Assembly: GCA_000752675.2 (NCBI GenBank)
Contig: LM994624.1
Location: forward strand, 1-64,000
Length of the DNA stretch: 64,000 nucleotides
Reading direction: 5' to 3'
Source of the DNA: a bacterium OL-1
GTDB taxonomy: Bacteria > Actinomycetota > Coriobacteriia > Coriobacteriales > Atopobiaceae
Shown here: piece after piece, positions 11,576-18,970 of the stretch
Position numbering within the stretch: the first letter of the stretch is position 1
Layout of the letters: each line of letters opens with the position of its first letter
The notes under the pieces: generated by a model
What the model was told of the DNA's origin: nothing
Seen by the model: only the letters and a program-made list of their open reading frames with translations
Databases searched by the model: none
Position numbers and translations under genes: made by a program

Positions 11576-12376
11576 CTACTCGTCTTCCTCGACGAGCTGA
11601 ATGTAGACGGCCGAGAGAAGCGTGAAGACGTATGCCTGAATCACAGCGACCAGAATCTCGACCAGATAGATGACAATGAGGATGAGCACCCAGAAGACCG
11701 AGACCGCCGCCCCGCCGAGCGCCGCCACCGAGAAGCTCTGCAGCAGCGGCTCGAAGAAGAGCGATGCCAGGATGGCGAAGGTACCCATGACCACGTGACC
11801 GGCAAACATGTTGCAGAAGAGTCGGACGGCCAGGGTGATGAGGCGAAGGAACGTCGAGAAGAGCTCGATGACCCAGACCATGATGGCCATGGGAAGGGGA
11901 AGTCCCTTGGGGGCAAAGCTCTTGAGGTATCCAAGGACGCCCATGCGCTTGATGCCCACGGCGATGAAGTAGACGAACGAGACGAGGGCAAGGGCAGCAG
12001 TGACGCCAATCGTGCCGGTGCCGGGGTGACAACCGGGGATGATGCCCACGATGTTATTGAAGAGGATGAAGAAGAACAGCGCGGCAATGAAGGGGAAGTG
12101 CTTCTTCCAGGTGTCGCCCAGGATGGACTTGCACATGTCATCGCGGGTGAACTCGACGAGGTATTCCATGCCGTTCACGAAGAAGCCCTGCGGCACGAGG
12201 CTCTGCGCCTGCTTCTTCTTGAAGACAAACATCACCACGAAGAGCAGCGCAATGGCGACGAACATCCAGAAGATGTACTGGGTGAGACCAACCGTGGTGT
12301 CTCCGACGATGGCATGGGTCATGAAGCCGTCAAGCAGCTCATCCATCGCATCGGGCAACTTGGAAAGCGCGTCCAC
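11576..12376 (-). CDS. atpB: F1Fo ATP synthase subunit a
   Basis: 266 aa integral membrane stator subunit forming the ion half-channels. The essential Arg is in LAVRLFCNMFAGH. Other signatures are PQGFFVNGMEYLVEF and NNIVGIIPGCHPGTGTIG. The GTG at 12376 is preferred, since GGAAGGA lies 7 nt upstream; another GTG at 12397 is in frame without a site. First structural gene of the ATP synthase set; 89 bp separate it from atpE. Confidence 0.94.
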   Translation of the reverse strand: MDALSKLPDAMDELLDGFMTHAIVGDTTVGLTQYIFWMFVAIALLFVVMFVFKKKQAQSLVPQGFFVNGMEYLVEFTRDDMCKSILGDTWKKHFPFIAALFFFILFNNIVGIIPGCHPGTGTIGVTAALALVSFVYFIAVGIKRMGVLGYLKSFAPKGLPLPMAIMVWVIELFSTFLRLITLAVRLFCNMFAGHVVMGTFAILASLFFEPLLQSFSVAALGGAAVSVFWVLILIVIYLVEILVAVIQAYVFTLLSAVYIQLVEEDE

Positions 12377-12589
12377 TATTCGTCCTTCCTTCCACACTTC
12401 GTCCCCGAACAGCCGAGTGACAACCTTCTGGGATGCCCCTGGCTGCGCGCACGAACCCTATTCTACCCACTCCATGCAGGAAGCCATTCGCATCTCCCGT
12501 GTACGGCAATGAGCAGAGACCCGCATTGGTGGCTCTTGAGCGCGCTCCTTCGCAAGGCGATGATTCGGTTGTTCAAAAAGCATGGAGGG

Positions 12590-12595
12590 ATATTA
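12590..12595 (-). promoter_or_regulatory. Candidate extended -10 promoter for the ATP synthase operon
   Basis: On the minus strand the sequence reads TGCTAATAT, an extended -10 (TG-n-TAATAT) with no good -35 hexamer. It would start transcription near 12583 and give a leader of about 200 nt before atpB. Confidence 0.35.
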
Positions 12596-12635
12596 GCACT
12601 TTGGGAGTACCCGGGAATCAAGTTCAGGCATATTT

Positions 12636-12650
12636 TTGAACAAGGTTCAA
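12636..12650. promoter_or_regulatory. Perfect 6-3-6 palindrome upstream of the putative atp promoter
   Basis: TTGAACAAGGTTCAA is a perfect inverted repeat about 40 bp upstream of the candidate -10, a position suitable for an activator or repressor site. The binding protein is unknown. Confidence 0.3.
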
Positions 12651-12798
12651 TAAACAACGAGAGTTTCTTTATGTAGCTGGGGAAACGTCAGTTGTCTCAT
12701 TTAGTCAACGGCTTGTTAAGCCTGGCTGCAGCATCATCAAATTCGCATCGACAACACAATTCGCACCCGTTTTTCTCGCCAGGGCGTACGCAAGGCTC

Positions 12799-13077
12799 CT
12801 ACCCCCGGGGCGCCCGTCGCCACGCAACCAGTCCGGCGATGGTCGTAACAACCAGAAAAGAGATCGCAGCGGCAGCGCCAAACGGTAGGGTGACCGTAGC
12901 GTCTGCTACGTGAACGGCAAGAATGACAAGCTGAATCCCAAAGAATGACGCCAAGATGCTGCCAAGCCCCGCCGCCATGGAGGGTCTATTTGTGCTTGCC
13001 GCCTGATGGAGCACGAAAAGGACGGGCGTGGCAGCGAGAAGTCCCACTGCCACGCCCAGGATAACCAGAAGGGTCAT
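12799..13077 (-). CDS. Small three-helix membrane protein, AtpI-like
   Basis: 92 aa and almost wholly hydrophobic: segments at about 1-23 (TLLVILGVAVGLLAATPVLF), 32-52 and 62-84, ending in a basic tail (AWRRAPRG). It lies between upp and atpB, the place of atpI in many atp operons. AtpI family members are poorly conserved small membrane proteins linked to c-ring assembly. The ATG is one base after the upp stop (TAGCATG), so translation is coupled to upp. Identity as AtpI rests on size, topology and position; no sequence motif proves it. Confidence 0.65.
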   Translation of the reverse strand: MTLLVILGVAVGLLAATPVLFVLHQAASTNRPSMAAGLGSILASFFGIQLVILAVHVADATVTLPFGAAAAISFLVVTTIAGLVAWRRAPRG

Positions 13078-13078
13078 G

Positions 13079-13723
13079 CTACTTGGTGCCGTAGATGCGG
13101 TCGCCGGCATCGCCCAAGCCAGGCAGAATGTAGGCGTTCTCGTTGAGACACCTGTCGACGGAGCACGTGAAGAGGCGAACCTCGGGATCATAATCGAGAA
13201 CGGCCTTGACGCCCTCGGGGCAAGAAACGATGGTGAGGCAGCGGATGTCCTTCACACCCGCCTCGCGCAGGAACTGGATGGCAGCGGTAAGCGAGCCGCC
13301 AGTGGCGAGCATGGGGTCTACCACAAGGCATGTGCGGTTCTCGACATCGGGCGGGAACTTGCAGTAGTACTGGTGCGGGATGTGGGTCTCGGGATCACGA
13401 TACATGCCCACATGCCCCACGCGCGCGGAGGGCACAAGCGTGAGGATGCCGTCGACCATGCCCAGGCCGGCGCGAAGGATTGGGATGATGGCGACCTTCT
13501 TGCCAGAGATGCGCTTGCAGGTGGTCTTCTCGAGCGGGGTCTCTACCTCGACGTCCTCAAGCGGGAAGTCGCGCATGGCCTCGTAACCCTCAAAGATGGC
13601 AAGCTCGGTGACAAGCTCGCGGAACTGCTTGGTGCCCGTGCTCTTGTCCCTCAGGATGCTCAGCTTGTGCTGAACGAGGGGGTGGTCGACAACCGTGAGC
13701 CTGCTCTCGTCGTAATCTGCCAT
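13079..13723 (-). CDS. upp: Uracil phosphoribosyltransferase
   Basis: 214 aa. Salvages uracil with PRPP to UMP. The PRPP loop reads VVDPMLATGGSL. PILRAGLGMVDG and the C-terminal uracil site GLGDAGDRIYGTK are canonical. The ATG at 13723 follows GAAGGGA; a 16-residue longer reading begins inside a REP-like palindrome and is unlikely. It is followed directly by the AtpI-like gene. Confidence 0.97.
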   Translation of the reverse strand: MADYDESRLTVVDHPLVQHKLSILRDKSTGTKQFRELVTELAIFEGYEAMRDFPLEDVEVETPLEKTTCKRISGKKVAIIPILRAGLGMVDGILTLVPSARVGHVGMYRDPETHIPHQYYCKFPPDVENRTCLVVDPMLATGGSLTAAIQFLREAGVKDIRCLTIVSCPEGVKAVLDYDPEVRLFTCSVDRCLNENAYILPGLGDAGDRIYGTK

Positions 13724-13741
13724 GTGCGTCCCTTCTCGTAA

Positions 13742-13770
13742 TGAGACAAAGGGAAACCCCCTTTGCCTCA
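13742..13770. repeat. Degenerate REP-like palindrome (TGAGACAAAGGG family)
   Basis: TGAGACAAAGGG and CCCTTTGCCTCA form an imperfect hairpin. It is a weaker relative of the perfect copies at 18940-18970 and 22255-22285 and lies just upstream of the upp start. Confidence 0.65.
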
Positions 13771-13809
13771 AGAACTTCCCCGCAAGACCTTAGCACTTGG
13801 GGATGAGAC

Positions 13810-13844
13810 AAAAAATGAGACAGAGGGAAACTCCCTCTGACTCA
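13810..13844 (-). terminator. Rho-independent terminator of glyA built from a REP-like palindrome
   Basis: Seen on the minus strand, a stem of TGAGTCAGAGGGA and TCCCTCTGTCTCA (13816-13844, one A:A mismatch) is followed by six Ts (13810-13815). It begins 7 bp after the glyA stop codon. The stem belongs to the same repeat family as 13742-13770, 18940-18970 and 22255-22285. Confidence 0.75.
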
Positions 13845-13851
13845 TTCCTCG

Positions 13852-15105
13852 CTAGAGCTCCGGATAGAGGGGGTGCGCCTGCAGGAATTCCTTGACCTCG
13901 CCGGCAACGCGCTCCTGGACGTTTTCATCACCGAGGTTGGTCACGACGTCGCCAATGAGCTCACCGATGCGCTCGCACTCCGCCTCGTCAAACCCACGCG
14001 TGGTGGCCGCCGCGGATCCAACGCGGATGCCGCTTGTGACAAAGGGAGAGCGCTGCTCGCCAGGGATGGTGTTCTTGTTGACAGTGATGCCCACGGCGTC
14101 GAGCGCGGTCTCGGCGTCGCGGCCGGTGACGTCACCGGCAGGCGTGAGGTCAACGAGCAGCAGGTGGTTGTCGGTGCCCCCCGTCACGAGCCTCAAGCCG
14201 CGAGACTCCATGCCACGGCCAAGCGCCTTGGCGTTGGCGAGAATGGCGTCGGTATAGGTGGCGAACTCGGGGCGCAGCGCCTCGCCAAAGGCCACGGCCT
14301 TACCGGCGATAACGTGCTCGAGCGGGCCGCCCTGCGTGCCCGGGAAGACCGAGGAGTTGATCTTCTTGGAGATGGCGGGGTCGTTGCAGAGAATGATGCC
14401 ACCACGGGGCCCGCGCAGGGTCTTATGCGTGGTGGAGGTCACCACGTCTGCGTAGGGCACCGGCGAGGGGTGACGGCCGGTGGCAACGAGACCGGCGATG
14501 CGGGCCATGTCCACCATGAGGGCAGCGCCGTTGTCGTGGGCGATCTGGGCAAAGCGCTCGAAGTCGATGATGCGCGGGTATGCGGAGGCACCGGCGATGA
14601 TGAGCTTAGGCTGGTACTTCTCGGCCTTTGCCGCCACGTCATCAAAGTCGATGCGCTCGGTCTGGGGGTCAAGGCCGTAGGAGACAACGTTGTAGAGCTT
14701 GCCCGAGAAGTTCGCAGACGAACCGTGGGTGAGGTGGCCGCCGTTGTCGAGGGCCATGCCCATGATAGTGTCGCCAGGCTTCGCGAAGACGGCCTCTGCG
14801 GCGTAGTTGGCCTGGGCGCCAGAGTGGGGCTGGACGTTGGCATAGGCTGCATCAAAGAGCTTCTTCACGCGGTCGCGCGCGAGGTTCTCGACCTCATCGA
14901 CAGCCCAGCAGCCGCCGTAGTAGCGATGGCCTGGAAGCCCCTCGGCGTACTTGTTGGTGAGCGGGGAGCCCACGGCCTCCATCACAGAAAGCGAGACGAA
15001 GTTCTCGGATGCGATGAGCTCAATGGAGTTGCGCTCTCGCGTGAGCTCGTCGCCAATGGCGGACGCAAGCTCGGGGTCGGTGGCGCTCAGGTGCTCGAGA
15101 TACAT
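13852..15105 (-). CDS. glyA: Serine hydroxymethyltransferase
   Basis: 417 aa PLP enzyme interconverting serine and glycine with tetrahydrofolate. PLP lysine in [13 protein letters not shown]; the entry signature IELIASENF; the folate-site region [11 protein letters not shown]. One oddity: the conserved motif VDMAHIAGL reads VDMARIAGL, replacing the His that lies near the cofactor (His203 in E. coli numbering) with Arg. AAGGAG precedes the ATG. rpiB lies 67 bp upstream and upp downstream. Confidence 0.96.
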   Translation of the reverse strand: MYLEHLSATDPELASAIGDELTRERNSIELIASENFVSLSVMEAVGSPLTNKYAEGLPGHRYYGGCWAVDEVENLARDRVKKLFDAAYANVQPHSGAQANYAAEAVFAKPGDTIMGMALDNGGHLTHGSSANFSGKLYNVVSYGLDPQTERIDFDDVAAKAEKYQPKLIIAGASAYPRIIDFERFAQIAHDNGAALMVDMARIAGLVATGRHPSPVPYADVVTSTTHKTLRGPRGGIILCNDPAISKKINSSVFPGTQGGPLEHVIAGKAVAFGEALRPEFATYTDAILANAKALGRGMESRGLRLVTGGTDNHLLLVDLTPAGDVTGRDAETALDAVGITVNKNTIPGEQRSPFVTSGIRVGSAAATTRGFDEAECERIGELIGDVVTNLGDENVQERVAGEVKEFLQAHPLYPEL

Positions 15106-15172
15106 GGCTTTCTCCTTTTTGGGCCGGATGGCTTACGGTGACGGGTGACTGACGGTTTCTACATGCGTGAGC

Positions 15173-15646
15173 TTATAGGCCAAACTCCTCGGGAAAGCCC
15201 GCAAACGACGGGTCGTCCTCGCGCATGATCTTCTCGACGCGGGCAGCGTGGCGCCCACCGGCGAACTCGGTGGTGAGGAAGGTGTCGACGATCTGTTCGT
15301 TGGTGTCGAGCGGAACGAAGCGACCGGAGAGCCCGATAACGTTGGCGTTGTTGTGCTCGCGTGCGAGCTGGGCAAACTGGACCGTCTGGACGGGAGTCGC
15401 GCGGACACCGGGAACCTTGTCGGCGGTCATCGAGATGCCGAGGCCGGTACCGCAGATGACAACGCCGCGCTCGGCCTTTCCGGAGGCGACATAGCGGCCG
15501 ACCTTGTCGCCAAAGTCCGGGTAGTCGCAGCGCTCGCCCGATCTTGGGCCAAGGTCGATGACGTCGTAGCCCTCCTCGCGGAGGTGCTTGACGATGGGGC
15601 CCTTCTGGTCGAATCCGGCGTGGTCAGAGGCAATGGCAACGCGCAT
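15173..15646 (-). CDS. rpiB: Ribose-5-phosphate isomerase B family sugar-phosphate isomerase
   Basis: 157 aa. Interconverts ribose 5-phosphate and ribulose 5-phosphate. Motifs ASDHAGF, VICGTGLGISMTADK (catalytic Cys65) and AREHNNANVIGLSGR are those of RpiB/LacAB. The ATG is preceded by AGAGAGGAA; a longer in-frame reading to 15730 is rejected. Located between tsaC and glyA in the housekeeping run. Confidence 0.93.
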   Translation of the reverse strand: MRVAIASDHAGFDQKGPIVKHLREEGYDVIDLGPRSGERCDYPDFGDKVGRYVASGKAERGVVICGTGLGISMTADKVPGVRATPVQTVQFAQLAREHNNANVIGLSGRFVPLDTNEQIVDTFLTTEFAGGRHAARVEKIMREDDPSFAGFPEEFGL

Positions 15647-15793
15647 GTGGGTTCCTCTCTCCCCTGTGCAGGTGCCGGTATGCAGCACCTTGTCATGAGG
15701 ATACCGCGCGAGGGGACCGCCCGCGGCCACCTTTCGCCCACGTGAAACACGCCCGTGCGGAACGGCAACCTTATGGACAGATGGCGAGAGGGG

Positions 15794-16429
15794 CTAGGCC
15801 CCAGCTACCCGCAGGATGTCCTTCTCGGCAATGGCTCCCTCGCGAAGGACGCGCGGCGCGGCGCCCGTACAGTCAACGATGGTTGAGGCAATCGCCAAGG
15901 GCGCAGGACCTCCGTCGAGCGTGAGGTCAACGGCATCGACTATCTGGGGCTCGACCGAGGCACCCGAGGTGGCCGAGGGCTCGCCGTGCGTGTTTGCGCT
16001 GGTCTGGGCAAGGGCACCCACACGACGCGCGAGCTCGCGCACAAGAGCTGAGTTGGGGCAGCGGAGCGCCACGGTGCCCGTGGGGGCAAGGTACTCGGCC
16101 GGCAGGGCGTCCGTGGCGGTGACCACCAGGGTGAGCGCACCCGGCCAAAACGAGCCGACAAGCGCAAGCGCCCAGGCGGGAACCGACGCTGCGTAGCGGG
16201 GAAGGTCTTCGGGGTCCGCCACGAACAGCGGAAGCGTTTGGGTGGCCGGGCGATTCTTGATTTCAAATATGCGCTGGTGGGCCGGGTTGTGGGGCGTCGC
16301 CGCGCACACGAGACCATAGACGGAATCGGTGGGAGACACAATGACGCCTCCAGCCTCGAGGGCCTTGGTCGCGGCGTCGAGCGCCTCTGGGGTGGGGTTG
16401 TCCTGGCTTACCTGCATCACGCGACCCAT
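15794..16429 (-). CDS. L-threonylcarbamoyladenylate synthase (TsaC/Sua5/YrdC family)
   Basis: 211 aa. Makes threonylcarbamoyl-AMP for the t6A37 modification of tRNA. Signature VSPTDSVYGL at the N-terminus, then IKNRPATQTLPLFV, FWPGALTLVV and ALRCPN. The SANTHGEPSAT motif fits. It is a YrdC domain only, without the extra Sua5 domain. The ATG at 16429 (MGRVMQ) has GGGAGGAA immediately upstream. Confidence 0.93.
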   Translation of the reverse strand: MGRVMQVSQDNPTPEALDAATKALEAGGVIVSPTDSVYGLVCAATPHNPAHQRIFEIKNRPATQTLPLFVADPEDLPRYAASVPAWALALVGSFWPGALTLVVTATDALPAEYLAPTGTVALRCPNSALVRELARRVGALAQTSANTHGEPSATSGASVEPQIVDAVDLTLDGGPAPLAIASTIVDCTGAAPRVLREGAIAEKDILRVAGA

Positions 16430-16536
16430 GGTTCCTCCCGGTAACGACATGTTGGATCGAAGCCCCTGAAGAGGACCCCCGAGAACCGAACAAGCACCGA
16501 CGCAGGGCAACGCCCCGGCACCAGTTCTTTGGCTAA

Positions 16537-16596
16537 CGGGCAGAAATCAGACGTTTTCTAGCTTCCGAGCGCACCAAAACGTCTGATTTTTGCCCG
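16537..16596. repeat. 21-nt inverted repeat between prmC and tsaC
   Basis: Arms 16537-16557 (starting CGGGCAGAAATCAGACG) and 16576-16596 match in 20 of 21 positions around an 18-nt loop. A similar, weaker inverted repeat with the same arm core is at 41906-41965. The gap (16430-16676) holds no gene. It may terminate prmC transcription, since the arms contain short T-runs. Confidence 0.7.
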
Positions 16597-16676
16597 ACAG
16601 CACTTCACCAAGACGACAGGTCGCCCGGGCGGGGCAGGTCAGCTGGACGTACCGGCAGACTTGCCCGACAGTCATA

Positions 16677-17729
16677 CTACCCCTCGCGGACGGCGACGAG
16701 GACGCGCGGACGGTGCGTGAGGTCCTCTCGCACCTCGGCGCTGGCCCAGCCGCCCTGGGCGCGCACCAGCTCGGCGGCGGTCCCCACGTTGTCCTCGAAG
16801 AGCTCGCAGCAGAGCATGCCGCCCGGCGCCAGCGCGCGCGGCGCCAGCTCGAGGATGTGGCGGAAAACGTCCAAGCCGTCCTCTCCCCCGTCGAGCGCAA
16901 GACCAGGCTCATAGCCAATGACCTCCTGCGGAAGCGTGGGCACCACGGCCGAGGGGATGTAGGGCGGGTTCGAGACCAAGACCGAGAAGGTCCCCATGAG
17001 CTCCGGGTCCACGGCGGAGACCAGGTCCCCCTCCACCACGCTCACCGCGTGCTCGAGCCCCAGCGCGTCGCGGTTGCGCGTGGCAAGCGCCACCGCCTGG
17101 GGCGATAGGTCCGTGGCCACCACGCGGGTTCCGGGCCGCTCGCTCGCGATGGAGAGCGCAATGCAGCCTGTGCCGGTACCAATCTCCAGCACGCGGCAGC
17201 CAGGCTCAACCAGCACCGGAGGCTCGGCGGGTGCGGCGGGCTCGACGTCTTCCCCCACGGGGGTGTCGTCCTTTTCGACTGGCAGGTCGTCCTGGGGCAA
17301 GGCGCCCTCGGCGTTCTCGTCCGCTGCCTTGTCCTGGACGGGCTCGGGAACTTCGCCCAGGATTGCGGGAAAGGTAAGCGTGGCCGCATCAACGCCTTCA
17401 AGGGCAGCGTCGACCAGAACCTCCGTCTCGGGGCGCGGAATGAGCACCCCGCGCTCGCAGTGCAGCACGATGTGACGGAAGGGCATCTCGCCGGTCACGT
17501 ATTGGAGCGGCTCGCCGCGACCACGACGCACCACGGCGTCGTGCATGGCATCAAGCTCGGACGATGTGAGCGGCTTGTCGAAGTTCATGTAGACCTGGAC
17601 GCGGGAGAGCCCGGTGACGTCGCTTATCAGCCACTCTGCAGAGAGCCGCGGATGCTCGTCGCCCTTGCGCTCGAGGTACCCGCGCGTCCACTCGAGGATG
17701 CGCTTTACGGTCCACGCCTCGTTGGCCAT
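16677..17729 (-). CDS. prmC: Peptide chain release factor N5-glutamine methyltransferase with an acidic insertion
   Basis: 350 aa. Methylates the GGQ glutamine of release factors using SAM. The NPPY motif is at 254-257 (LVSNPPYIPS); SAM site EIGTGTGCIAL near 182-192; IPRPETEVLVDAAL near 97-110. Between these two elements lies an acidic, Pro-rich insertion of about 58 residues (119-176; LPQDDLPVEKDDTPVGED is typical), absent from ordinary PrmC. It starts 8 bp after the prfA stop. An intact frame across the insertion argues for a real feature. Confidence 0.93.
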   Translation of the reverse strand: MANEAWTVKRILEWTRGYLERKGDEHPRLSAEWLISDVTGLSRVQVYMNFDKPLTSSELDAMHDAVVRRGRGEPLQYVTGEMPFRHIVLHCERGVLIPRPETEVLVDAALEGVDAATLTFPAILGEVPEPVQDKAADENAEGALPQDDLPVEKDDTPVGEDVEPAAPAEPPVLVEPGCRVLEIGTGTGCIALSIASERPGTRVVATDLSPQAVALATRNRDALGLEHAVSVVEGDLVSAVDPELMGTFSVLVSNPPYIPSAVVPTLPQEVIGYEPGLALDGGEDGLDVFRHILELAPRALAPGGMLCCELFEDNVGTAAELVRAQGGWASAEVREDLTHRPRVLVAVREG

Positions 17730-17737
17730 TCCTTGCC

Positions 17738-18805
17738 TTACACCGCCTGCGCGAGCTTCTCGGCGCGGTCCGCCGCGGCAAGGGCATCGATCACGGTGCC
17801 CAGCTGATCGCCGAGAAGCACGCCGTTGTACGTGGAGTTGAAGCCGATGCGGTGGTCCGTGACGCGGTCCTGCGGCTGGTTGTACGTGCGGATCTTCTCG
17901 GAGCGGTTGCCGTGCCCAATCTGCGAGAGGCGCTCGGCGCCCTGCTCGGCCTGCTGCTTCTCGAGCTCGGCTTCGTAGAGGCGGGCACGCAGCATCTGCA
18001 TGCAGACCTCGCGGTTCTGGATCTGGGAGCGCTGCTCCTGCGACTGCACCACCGTGTTGGTGGGGATGTGCGTGATGCGCACGGCCGAGTAGGTCGTGTT
18101 GACGCCCTGGCCGCCGGGGCCGGACGAGCAGTACGTGTCGATGCGCAGGTCCTCGGGCTTAATCTCGATGTCGATCTCGTCGGCCTCGGGCAGCACCGCG
18201 ACGGTGGCCGTTGAGGTCTGAATGCGGCCCTGGCTCTCGGTCTTGGGCACGCGCTGAACGCGATGGACGCCGCTCTCGTACTTCATGACGGAGTAGACCT
18301 TCTCGCCCGTAACCTTGAACTCGATGGTCTTGAAGCCGCCCGCCTCGCCGGGGCTGGCGTCTAGAACCTCGGTCTTCCAGCCGCGAGACTGAGCAAAGCG
18401 CTGGTACATGCTAAAGAGGTCGCCGGCAAAGATGGCCGCCTCGTCGCCACCCACGCCCGCGCGGATCTCGACGATGGTGTCCTTCTCGTCGTTGGGATCG
18501 CCGGGAATGAGCATGTACTTGACGTCTTCCTCGAGGGCGGGAAGCTTGGACTCGTTATCGGAGATGTCCGCCTGGAGCATTTCCTTCTCCTCGGCGTCGG
18601 ACGCCTCGTGGAGCATCTCCTTTGCGGCCTCGATGTCATCGAGGGCCTGGAGGTACTCGCGCGCCTTGGCCACAAGGGCGGCCTGGTCAGCGTGTTCCTT
18701 TGCGATGCGCGCGTACTCCTTGGGGTCGGAGACGACGGCCGGGTCGACCATCTTCTGCTCCAGCTCCTCGTACGCGGCAATGATCTTCTCGAGCTTGTCG
18801 CGCAT
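17738..18805 (-). CDS. prfA: Peptide chain release factor 1
   Basis: 355 aa. Terminates translation at UAA/UAG. SSGPGGQGVNTTYSAVR contains the catalytic GGQ; the stop-codon-reading tripeptide is PKT (P-x-T type) in QRVPKTESQGR. The ATG at 18805 follows AAGGAG; the longer in-frame reading lacks a site. Cotranscribed with prmC, its methyltransferase. Confidence 0.97.
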   Translation of the reverse strand: MRDKLEKIIAAYEELEQKMVDPAVVSDPKEYARIAKEHADQAALVAKAREYLQALDDIEAAKEMLHEASDAEEKEMLQADISDNESKLPALEEDVKYMLIPGDPNDEKDTIVEIRAGVGGDEAAIFAGDLFSMYQRFAQSRGWKTEVLDASPGEAGGFKTIEFKVTGEKVYSVMKYESGVHRVQRVPKTESQGRIQTSTATVAVLPEADEIDIEIKPEDLRIDTYCSSGPGGQGVNTTYSAVRITHIPTNTVVQSQEQRSQIQNREVCMQMLRARLYEAELEKQQAEQGAERLSQIGHGNRSEKIRTYNQPQDRVTDHRIGFNSTYNGVLLGDQLGTVIDALAAADRAEKLAQAV

Positions 18806-18939
18806 GGCAGTTCTCCTTGCAGGTGGGCCGCGGCGCACGGTGGACGTGCGGTGACGCGGCATGATTAGTCAGCATTGCAAAGTCTACCACCGCAGGGGTG
18901 TTTCGATTCAGGCGGGCACGCCCCACACGCGCGGCGCAC

Positions 18940-18970
18940 ATGAGACAAAGGGACTGTCCCTTTGTCTCAT
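18940..18970. repeat. Perfect 31-bp REP-like palindrome
   Basis: Fifteen-base arms starting ATGAGACAAAGGGAC flank a single central T. The left arm is intergenic; the right arm contains the TGA stop codon (18967-18969) of the minus-strand ABC permease gene. Identical arms occur at 22255-22285. Confidence 0.9.

Larger units (their letters stand above)
12377..12798. other. 422-bp non-coding gap upstream of atpB
   Basis: I see no credible gene here. It is more AT-rich than its surroundings and probably holds the atpBEFHAGDC promoter, read on the minus strand. It contains an extended -10 element and a 6-3-6 palindrome, both listed separately. Confidence 0.6.

Noticed and set aside
11295-12032. 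A 245-residue reading that joins sequence upstream to the subunit c end
   Set aside because: Only its last 63 residues are subunit c; the rest is the out-of-frame complement of atpB. A GTG with a strong ribosome-binding site marks the real start.
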